A DNA stretch of 10,493 nt from Treponema sp. (lineage in GTDB: Bacteria; Spirochaetota; Spirochaetia; Treponematales; Breznakiellaceae): positions 1 through 10,493 of the forward strand of contig JAISEA010000021.1 in NCBI GenBank assembly GCA_031264475.1, in the 5' to 3' direction. The translations under genes were made by a program, and so were the position numbers. Below are positions 1 to 4,662 of the stretch, piece by piece (the first letter of the stretch is position 1; each line of letters starts with the position of its first letter). The notes under the pieces were generated by a model that was given only the letters and a program-made list of their open reading frames with translations, was not told the DNA's origin and searched no databases.

Positions 1-58
1 ATTCTTGTTCAAATTTTGCCCGGTAAACGACCGGGTAACTGTGCAATCCAAAAGCCAT
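1..58 (-). CDS. N-terminal fragment of a leftward gene, function unknown
   Basis: Only the first 19 codons lie inside the window. They read from an ATG at 58-56 leftward as MAFGLHSYPVVYRAKFEQE and stay open to the edge. A good ribosome-binding site (AGGGAG, complement of 65-70) sits six bases upstream of the ATG, and a plausible promoter lies just beyond it, so the start is well supported although the product is not. I do not recognise the N-terminus and assign no function. There is no signal peptide or membrane segment in the visible part. The upstream side of the gene is the 65/66-bp repeat array. Confidence 0.55.
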   Translation of the reverse strand, partial: MAFGLHSYPVVYRAKFEQE

Positions 59-79
59 AATTTTCTCCCTTTGTTATGA

Positions 80-108
80 TTGTCAAAATAGTATAGTGTT
101 TTTAAAAA
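80..108 (+). promoter_or_regulatory. Weak candidate rightward promoter into the repeat array
   Basis: TTGTCA (80-85) is followed after 17 bases by TAAAAA (103-108), together matching 9 of 12 consensus positions. Transcription would start near 115, three bases before the repeat array, and could run to the terminator at 496-533. The site overlaps the leftward promoter, so the two would compete. The -10 element is poor and lies in an A-rich stretch where such matches arise by chance. Confidence 0.25.
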
Positions 109-118
109 ATAAAGGCAA
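90..118 (-). promoter_or_regulatory. Sigma-70-type promoter for the leftward edge gene
   Basis: Read on the minus strand, TTGCCT (118-113) and TATACT (95-90) are separated by exactly 17 bases. The expected start of transcription is near 83, giving a leader of about 25 nt that contains the ribosome-binding site of the edge gene. The -35 hexamer abuts the first base of the repeat array at 118. The match to consensus and the spacing are seen directly; activity is inferred. Confidence 0.5.
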
Positions 119-445
119 CACCCTTCGGGTGTTTAAATACTTCATACGGGGCGTTGTCCGAAAGGTGGCGCCGCTTCCACTGACACCCTTCGGGTGTTTA
201 AATACTTCACAATGGGTTGTTGTCCGAAAGGGAGCGCCGCGTCCACTGACACCCTTCGGGTGTTTAAATACTTCACAATGGGTTGTTATCCGAAAGGGAG
301 CGCCGCGTCCACTGACACCCTTCGGGTGTTTAAATACTTCACACGGGGTGTTGTCCGAAAGGGAGCGCCGCGTCCACTGACACCCTTCGGGTGTTTAAAT
401 ACTTCACAATGGGTTGTTGTCCGAAAGGGAGCGCCGCTTCCACTG
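118..445 (+). repeat. Five tandem 65/66-bp units, each with a perfect hairpin
   Basis: Units run 118-182 (65 bp), 183-248 (66), 249-314 (66), 315-379 (65) and 380-445 (66), with only a few differences between copies. Each opens with ACACCCTTCGGGTGT, a six-base-pair stem with a TTC loop, followed by TTAAATACTTCA. A short variable hairpin comes next (ACAATGGGTTGT in units 2, 3 and 5; ACACGGGGTGT in unit 4). The unit ends with TCCGAAAGG(G/T) and a GC-rich segment ending CCACTG. The 65/66 difference lies in the loop of the variable hairpin. Because unit length is not always a multiple of three, no reading frame is kept through the array, which argues against a coding role. A further copy of the GTCCGAAAGGG segment occurs at 488-498, inside the terminator region, so a degenerate sixth unit may lie there. 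There are no unique spacers, so this is not a CRISPR. Confidence 0.95.
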
Positions 446-453
446 ACATGACG

Positions 454-479
454 GTTACGCTTGCTTTGCAAGCGGAACC
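454..479. other. Strong hairpin between the repeat array and the terminator
   Basis: CGCTTGC (458-464) and GCAAGCG (468-474) form a perfect seven-pair stem with a TTT loop. GGTT (454-457) and AACC (476-479) extend it across a single A-G mismatch. No T-run follows, so it is not itself a terminator. It lies in line with the hairpins of the repeat units and could be the last structural module before transcription ends at 533. Confidence 0.6.
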
Positions 480-495
480 TACTCGCTGTCCGAAA

Positions 496-533
496 GGGCG
501 GAGACGCTTATAAGCATCTCCGCCCTTTTTTTT
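496..533 (+). terminator. Rho-independent terminator, rightward
   Basis: GGGCGGAGA (496-504) pairs perfectly with TCTCCGCCC (517-525) and is followed at once by eight T residues (526-533). The inner CGCTTATAAGCA can add a small second stem. This is a textbook intrinsic terminator for rightward transcription, yet no protein gene precedes it in that direction within the window. The only rightward sequence upstream is the repeat array. The leftward strand has no T-run after the stem. Confidence 0.85.
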
Positions 534-565
534 ATGCTCCGCACGTACGGCGTCAGCGGGCAACG

Positions 566-734
566 GGTGTCTGACACCACGGCGGGCGGTGTCAGACGCG
601 CAGGCGTCTGAGGCGCGGCGTCTCAGACGTGGGTTGGGGGGTGGCGGAAGACCGCCGAAGGCGGTCTGTAGACAGGGGGGCGCACCACAGGGTTTACTGT
701 GTGCAGTCCTCGTTTAGGGAAAGACGCGCCCCCC
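566..734. repeat. Cluster of inverted repeats, no gene
   Basis: Four separate hairpins are visible. GTCTGACACC (569-578) pairs with GGTGTCAGAC (588-597) across nine bases, and the left arm lies in its own palindrome GGTGTCTGACACC (566-578). CGTCTGAG (605-612) pairs with CTCAGACG (622-629). AGACCGCC (649-656) pairs with GGCGGTCT (660-667) around a GAA loop. GGGGGGCGC (675-683) pairs with GCGCCCCCC (726-734) and encloses a smaller stem, CACAG/CTGTG (686-690/697-701). The first two share the core GTCTGA, suggesting related REP-like elements. No T-runs follow. I see no coding signal here. Confidence 0.7.
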
Positions 735-739
735 TCCCG

Positions 740-1085
740 AAACAGAAAGAGGTCGTTCAGAAGTTGCACGACCTCTTTCAGGAATTGAAAGACCTCTTTG
801 AGAAATAGAACGAGGTCGTTGAGAAACAGAACGAGGTCGTTCAGAAATGGAACGAGGTCGTTGGAAAACAGAACGAGGTCGTTCAGAAACAGAACGAGGT
901 CGTTGGAAAACAGAACGAGGTCGTTGAGAAACAGAACGAGGTCGTTCAGAAATGGAACGAGGTCGTTGGAAAACAGAACGAGGTCGTTCAGAAATAGAAC
1001 GAGGTCGCGCGAAAGTTGCGCGAGGTCGCGCTGAAGTTGAAAGACCTCTTTGAGGAATTGAAAGACCTCTTTCAGAAGTTGCACG
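740..1085. repeat. Sixteen 21-bp tandem units with palindromic cores plus a partial unit
   Basis: Sixteen units of exactly 21 bp run from 740 to 1075, with a 10-bp remnant to 1085. The central type is AAAyrGAACGAGGTCGTTnnn, whose core AACGA-GG-TCGTT is a palindrome around two bases. Outer units use other arms with the same design: AAAGA-CC-TCTTT (units 3, 15, 16) and GCGCGA-GG-TCGCGC (unit 14). Arms of neighbouring units also pair, as in TCGTTC-(7 nt)-GAACGA, TCTTTC-(7 nt)-GAAAGA and TCGCGC-(7 nt)-GCGCGA. Most sequence differences fall in the seven-base loops. A block of five units is duplicated (821-892 and 926-997 differ nowhere that I can see). Long open frames exist on both strands (leftward 1084-623, rightward 798-1034), which follows automatically from a 21-bp unit lacking stops. 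The leftward one would start at GTG without a ribosome-binding site. I treat the region as non-coding. Confidence 0.95.
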
Positions 1086-1087
1086 GG

Positions 1088-1192
1088 CAGGTAGCAGTTA
1101 GCAGTTAATAGTTAGCAGTTAATAGTTAGCAGTTAGCAGAGAGCAATTAGCAGGTAATAGTTAGTAGTTAGTAGTTAGTAGTTAGCAAAGAG
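1088..1192 (+). repeat. 7-bp tandem array, fifteen units, first arm
   Basis: Fifteen contiguous heptamers begin with CAGGTAG and CAGTTAG and continue with variants such as CAGTTAA, TAGTTAG, CAGAGAG, CAATTAG and CAAAGAG, all in register. The array is rich in in-frame stop triplets (TAG, TAA) and cannot code. It follows the 21-bp array after two bases, and 21 is three times seven. A second array of the same family lies in opposite orientation at 1236-1284. Heptameric tandem repeats are known from some other bacteria, for example the STRR elements of cyanobacteria; no relationship is implied. Confidence 0.9.
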
Positions 1193-1235
1193 CCCGCGCT
1201 TCGATACCTTTTCCTAGTCCACCCGTCTTCCTTTG

Positions 1236-1284
1236 CTCATTACTCATTACTAACTGCTACCTGCTCATTACTACCTGCTCATTA
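1236..1284 (-). repeat. 7-bp tandem array, seven units, inverted relative to the first
   Basis: Read leftward from 1284 the heptamers are TAATGAG, CAGGTAG, TAATGAG, CAGGTAG, CAGTTAG, TAATGAG, TAATGAG. GCAGGTAGCAGTTAG at 1087-1101 has its exact complement at 1250-1264, a 15-bp inverted repeat, and both arrays end in a CAAAG-type unit facing the unique centre at 1193-1235. The TAA of the first heptamer is the stop codon of the pseudouridine synthase gene, so the array starts exactly where that reading frame ends. Confidence 0.85.
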
Positions 1285-2007
1285 TTCTTCTTCCTTTGCT
1301 CTTTGTTTTTCCTCTCTAATGTGAATTTGCGTGCCGTGCACGTCAAAAAACGAGAGCGTCTCCGCAACAAGGGCAAGGTCTCCACTCTGATCACTACTGT
1401 AATACGGCGCACCGTAAAGCGCATCATGCACAATAGGAAACCCAATCCACGCCAAATGACTGCGTATCTGATGCCGAAACCCCCGCTTAATCCGCAAACG
1501 AAAACATACCGTTCCATCCCTACATTCCATAGACTCGATGATTTCCGTACAGTAATACCGCCCTCGGTCAAGACAAACATCCTTGTTCTTGGGAAAAGGC
1601 TTCAGGATAGGCTTTACCATCCGCCCACCAGCCCCAAAAGGACGAAAGGCGCTCTCCACAGACGCAGGAATTTTGTCTATGAACGCGCCTCCATTAACCC
1701 GCTTCGTTATGGAACAGTATGTCTTGGTAAAAAGCCCTTTCTCTTGCTGGACAAGAATACAGTCGAGAAACGCCTGAGTCTTCGCCGCGAGAACAAGCCC
1801 CCTTGTCTCGTAGTCCAACCTGTGAACAATACCGCCTTCCCAAGGGTTTTTGCCTTTCACTTCCCGTATCCCCGGAAAAATCTCCGCATACCAGTCGAGC
1901 AAGGATATAGACGCGATATTTCGCTTGAGTGGAACCGAATGAAGGCGCGGCGGCTTGTAAAGCGCCGCATAAGACGGCGTTTCCGCAACAACGTACGGGG
2001 TATACAT
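1282..2007 (-). CDS. RluA-family RNA pseudouridine synthase, no S4 domain
   Basis: The 241-residue protein belongs to the RluA/RluD family, which converts uridine to pseudouridine in rRNA or tRNA; the target cannot be told from sequence. The catalytic motif HRLDYETRGLVL spans residues 62-73, with Asp65 as the expected nucleophile. An early YKPP motif (17-20) and the C-terminal RHQIRSHLAW block (178-187), continuing to HDALYG (194-199), complete the family signature. The family's GRTHQIR reads GFRHQIR here. There is no N-terminal S4 RNA-binding domain, and the length suits the compact RluA type. The tail is low-complexity and charged (REEKQRAKEEE) and ends at a TAA that belongs to the 7-bp repeats, so the C-terminus may have been altered by repeat growth. 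No ribosome-binding site precedes the ATG. The gene is divergent from the YihY-type gene across 45 bp. Confidence 0.9.
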   Translation of the reverse strand: MYTPYVVAETPSYAALYKPPRLHSVPLKRNIASISLLDWYAEIFPGIREVKGKNPWEGGIVHRLDYETRGLVLAAKTQAFLDCILVQQEKGLFTKTYCSITKRVNGGAFIDKIPASVESAFRPFGAGGRMVKPILKPFPKNKDVCLDRGRYYCTEIIESMECRDGTVCFRLRIKRGFRHQIRSHLAWIGFPIVHDALYGAPYYSSDQSGDLALVAETLSFFDVHGTQIHIREEKQRAKEEE

Positions 2008-2012
2008 AGCGA

Positions 2013-2047
2013 AACTATAGCGTAAACCAGCCTTTTTTGCTATAGTT
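2013..2047. promoter_or_regulatory. Symmetric inverted repeat with back-to-back -10 elements
   Basis: AACTATAGC (2013-2021) and GCTATAGTT (2039-2047) are perfect 9-bp inverted copies, 17 bases apart, filling the space between two divergent genes. Each arm carries TATAGT pointing outward. On both sides exactly six bases separate that hexamer from the ATG (2053 rightward, 2007 leftward), so transcription is expected to start at or very near the start codons. Neither gene has a ribosome-binding site, which fits leaderless transcripts. No good -35 hexamers are present. An operator for a dimeric regulator is the other reading. Confidence 0.45.
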
Positions 2048-2052
2048 CAAGC

Positions 2053-3303
2053 ATGGTGAATAAAAGAGGCGTTAAAGAAATAGGGCAGAGTGTTTGGCTT
2101 TGCCTCATAGACTTTGGGAAAAACGGGCTTGCAAACCACGCCGCCGCTGGAGCCTACGGCTTCTTGCTCTCCCTCACGCCAGCGATGTTGGTCGCCGCAT
2201 CTGTCTTTTCAGCCATCTTCCCTCATCTGAAAACTGCGGACTTGCTCGGAGAAATAGTCTTTTTAGGATTCTCCCAAAACGCCTTCGACATAGAGGGAAC
2301 GATCATCCGATTCCTTACAAACTTTAACACAGGACTGGTCGGCGTGTTTTCCCTCGCAAGTATGTTTTGGGCCGCGATTGTCCTTGCCTTCTCTATACAA
2401 CGAGGACTCAATTCTATCTTCACCGATAAGAAACCGATCAATACACTCAAGAGCTGGCTCATACCCTTATGTCTGGAACTCGCCGTCATCGCCATCGTCA
2501 TCATCTTCGCGTTAAGCGCTTATCTTACCCATGCCTTTATGAAACAATGGCTCTTCAGCGCCTTTTGCTTTGTAGGGCTGGGCGTACTTACCTTCGGCGT
2601 TTACTGCGCGGTTCCCAATAGCCCACCCAAGTGGAAATCCGCCCTATTCGGCGCTACTCTGTGCGTCGTAAGCTATGCCTTCATATTGGTGTTTCCTAAC
2701 CTATTCATCAATCATGAACGCTACTATTTAATATACGGAAGACTCGGAGGTCTCATCAGCCTCTTGGCACGGGTTTACTTCTTCTTTTTATTCTTCTTCA
2801 TCGGCGCCCAATTCGCCTTCACCGTTGAGTTTTTAGACGTTTTGCTGTTTACCAAGTTGATAGCAGTAAATATGGACGAAAAAGGCTGGCGGAAGCCTCT
2901 ATTTATTGAAAGATTCCTCTTTTCTTCCGTTGAGGGTCGCCTATGGAAATATCGGTGTTCATATAAAAAAGGCGAGACCATTTTCCTTAAAGGAGAGCAG
3001 AGTCATACTATTTTCTATCTACTATCGGGCGAAGTGGGAGTCTACCTTACCCCGGATAACAAGGTCGCCTCTATTGCCGAACACAATTTCTTTGGTGAAA
3101 TGGGATATGTTCTTTCAAGCATAAGAAGCGCAGCAGCTAAAGCAGAGACTGATCTCGTAGTAATGGCTCTGCCGCCTGCCTTGTTTAACGCCGCTTTGCA
3201 AATCGACCAAAATACCGGCACTAAAATAATAGAGACGCTTTCAAAAAGACTCCAAGATATGAATAAAAAGTTATCGAAGCTTAGCGGCGGCGACAATGAA
3301 TAG
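2053..3303 (+). CDS. YihY/BrkB-type membrane protein fused to a cyclic-nucleotide-binding domain
   Basis: Residues 1 to about 270 form a YihY-family (UPF0761) integral membrane domain with about six hydrophobic segments (roughly 34-58, 92-114, 135-157, 168-187, 198-214 and 231-260). The family was once called ribonuclease BN; that activity belongs to another protein, and the true function remains unsettled. Residues about 300-405 form a cyclic-nucleotide-binding domain of the CRP type: KKGETIFLKGE (305-315), FYLLSGEVGVY (321-331) and a phosphate-binding cassette with FGEM at 347-350 and Arg358 in SIRSAAAKA. The C-terminus is a short charged helix. The layout suggests a membrane protein whose activity is set by a cytosolic ligand, which is inference. 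At 416 residues it is longer than a plain YihY protein because of the added domain. The ATG has no ribosome-binding site but lies just after a TATAGT element. Confidence 0.85.
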   Translation: MVNKRGVKEIGQSVWLCLIDFGKNGLANHAAAGAYGFLLSLTPAMLVAASVFSAIFPHLKTADLLGEIVFLGFSQNAFDIEGTIIRFLTNFNTGLVGVFSLASMFWAAIVLAFSIQRGLNSIFTDKKPINTLKSWLIPLCLELAVIAIVIIFALSAYLTHAFMKQWLFSAFCFVGLGVLTFGVYCAVPNSPPKWKSALFGATLCVVSYAFILVFPNLFINHERYYLIYGRLGGLISLLARVYFFFLFFFIGAQFAFTVEFLDVLLFTKLIAVNMDEKGWRKPLFIERFLFSSVEGRLWKYRCSYKKGETIFLKGEQSHTIFYLLSGEVGVYLTPDNKVASIAEHNFFGEMGYVLSSIRSAAAKAETDLVVMALPPALFNAALQIDQNTGTKIIETLSKRLQDMNKKLSKLSGGDNE

Positions 3304-3342
3304 CGCAACTTGTGTGATTACAGCGGCATGAATCTTCACGCA

Positions 3343-3370
3343 TTGACATTTTTTACCCGAACAGTATAAT
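3343..3370 (+). promoter_or_regulatory. Consensus sigma-70 promoter for azlD and the Bat genes
   Basis: TTGACA (3343-3348) and TATAAT (3365-3370) are both perfect consensus hexamers, 16 bases apart. Transcription should start near 3377, only about eight bases before the ATG at 3385, leaving no room for a ribosome-binding site, and none is seen. No terminator separates the following four genes, so this is the likely promoter of the whole unit. Confidence 0.8.
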
Positions 3371-3384
3371 AAATTTGCTTACTT

Positions 3385-3729
3385 ATGATTAAACAGTTAA
3401 TTTTAATCCTTGTTATGGGATTGGTTATATTTCTTTGCAGGGTGTTTCCATTTCTAGTCTTTCACGGGGAGAAGCCTGAAAAAGACTCGAAAGAACCTGT
3501 ATTCCGCGGCATGGAGTTTGTGGAGAGAGTCGTTCCGCCAGTCGCCATGACGACTCTTGCCTTTAACGCGATAGCCGCTTCCATAAAAGGCGCGTCTTTC
3601 GAGAGCGTTCCTGTGATTACAGCTTCCATCTTTACCGTCCTCGTCCACTTATGGAGACGTAATTCCCTCATAAGCATATTCGGCGGCGTGGCGGTCTATA
3701 TACTCGTCAAGCAACTTTTGCGCGAATAG
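3385..3729 (+). CDS. azlD: AzlD-family membrane protein (branched-chain amino acid export subunit)
   Basis: The 114-residue hydrophobic protein matches AzlD in size and layout: a first membrane helix (about 4-20) leading into CRVFPFLVF (18-26), a central segment with PPVAMTTLAF (51-60), and the helix after HLWRRNSLISI (88-98), a conserved family feature. AzlD normally works as the small partner of AzlC in exporting branched-chain amino acids. No azlC lies on either side, so the partner must be elsewhere or absent. The start is the first ATG after a consensus promoter and has no ribosome-binding site. The DUF58 gene follows after 15 bases, which suggests cotranscription but no obvious functional link. 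Confidence 0.8.
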   Translation: MIKQLILILVMGLVIFLCRVFPFLVFHGEKPEKDSKEPVFRGMEFVERVVPPVAMTTLAFNAIAASIKGASFESVPVITASIFTVLVHLWRRNSLISIFGGVAVYILVKQLLRE

Positions 3730-3730
3730 T

Positions 3731-3747
3731 AAGGAGAATTTTTTTTG
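3731..3747 (+). promoter_or_regulatory. Ribosome-binding site that fixes a TTG start
   Basis: AAGGAG (3731-3736) lies eight bases before TTG (3745-3747), the start of the DUF58 gene. The nearby ATG at 3755 is in another frame, so the TTG is the best start. Confidence 0.75.
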
Positions 3748-4662
3748 ACGCGCCATGAATTGTTGCAGAAAATTACCACATTCCCCCTGATTGCGGAAGT
3801 TTTGACAGAAGAGCTTCTTGCAGGGGACTTCACTTCCGTATTTCGTGGACAAGGTATAGAAGCGGACGAAGTCAGGCGTTATCAAATAGGCGACGATGTG
3901 CGCTCTATAGATTGGAATGTGAGTGCGCGTTTCGCTACGCCTTACGTGAAGATGTACCGCGAGGAACGAGAGCTTTCCGTGTACCTCTGTCTTGACTGTT
4001 CCGCATCCATGATGTGCGGAAGCCTCATGTCTCGATTCGAGCAGGCTACGCTCACAGCCGCGCTCATCGCCTTTTCCGCGGAACGTTCAGGCGAAAGACT
4101 CGGCGCCGTATTCTTTGATAAGGGTATATCTCAATTCTTCTCCGCAAGAAAGGGTAAACGCAATACTTTCACCATGATAAACGAAGCGCTTAACATAGCC
4201 GAAAACAGCGCATCATCCTCTTTCAGACGATTCGGTACAGAAAAAAGAGCGCCTGCGGGAAGTAATCTCAAAGACGCCCTCGCCTGCTTGGGGAGAATTC
4301 TGAAACGTCATACTCTTATTTTCGTCATATCGGATTTTTTCTGCGTAAATTGGGAACAAGAAATGGGTAAACTCTGCCAAAAACACGACGTCATCGCCGT
4401 CAGAATCACAGACCCGCTCGACCTCAGTCTCTTCAACGTCGGACTCATCGCAATGGAAGACCCGGAAACAGGCGTCCGTTTCCATGCGCCGACCAATTTC
4501 TCCTCATTTCGTTCCGCGTGGGAGACGTGGCATAACGACCGTAGCGTTTCTTGGAAAGCAATCATTCGCCGCGTCGGCGCCGCCGCATTCGAGCTTTCTA
4601 CCGCGGACGATACAGTCCCGTCCCTCGTCCACTTCTTCAAGAGCCGTCGGAGACGCCGATGA
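3745..4662 (+). CDS. DUF58-domain protein of the Bat/MoxR type
   Basis: The 305-residue soluble protein carries the DUF58 signature at about 36-58 (GQGIEADEVRRYQIGD, then DVRSIDWN) and continues into a von Willebrand A-like fold. DCSASM (84-89) is the metal-site motif, with Ser173 in AGSNL and Asp197 in VISDFF as further candidate ligands. Proteins of this family are encoded beside MoxR AAA+ ATPases and BatA/BatB proteins and are thought to aid assembly or stress tolerance of envelope complexes; the exact role is unknown. Here the next two genes are a membrane-anchored Bat-cluster protein and BatA, but no moxR is present upstream. The C-terminus is a run of arginines (RRRRR), and the stop TGA overlaps the ATG of the next gene, pointing to translational coupling. 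Confidence 0.88.
   Translation: MTRHELLQKITTFPLIAEVLTEELLAGDFTSVFRGQGIEADEVRRYQIGDDVRSIDWNVSARFATPYVKMYREERELSVYLCLDCSASMMCGSLMSRFEQATLTAALIAFSAERSGERLGAVFFDKGISQFFSARKGKRNTFTMINEALNIAENSASSSFRRFGTEKRAPAGSNLKDALACLGRILKRHTLIFVISDFFCVNWEQEMGKLCQKHDVIAVRITDPLDLSLFNVGLIAMEDPETGVRFHAPTNFSSFRSAWETWHNDRSVSWKAIIRRVGAAAFELSTADDTVPSLVHFFKSRRRRR

Noticed and set aside
118..445. CRISPR array
   Set aside because: Units are contiguous copies without unique spacers, too long for CRISPR repeats, and no cas gene is present.
96..451. Open frames of 94 and 85 codons through the 65/66-bp array
   Set aside because: They only translate the repeats, switch frame whenever a 65-bp unit occurs, and have no ribosome-binding site.
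623..1084. A 153-residue leucine-rich heptad protein on the minus strand
   Set aside because: It begins at GTG without a ribosome-binding site, reads through the 21-bp array and then through the hairpin cluster, and the opposite strand is open as well. The pattern is explained by the repeat.
1303..2025. A 240-codon open frame opposite the pseudouridine synthase gene
   Set aside because: The minus-strand protein has clear catalytic motifs (HRLD, RHQIR); the opposite frame is a basic, motif-free shadow.
4551..4658. Longer N-terminus for the membrane-anchored Bat-cluster protein
   Set aside because: It would overlap the DUF58 gene by over 100 bases and bury the signal peptide; the ATG at 4659 has a ribosome-binding site and an ATGA overlap.
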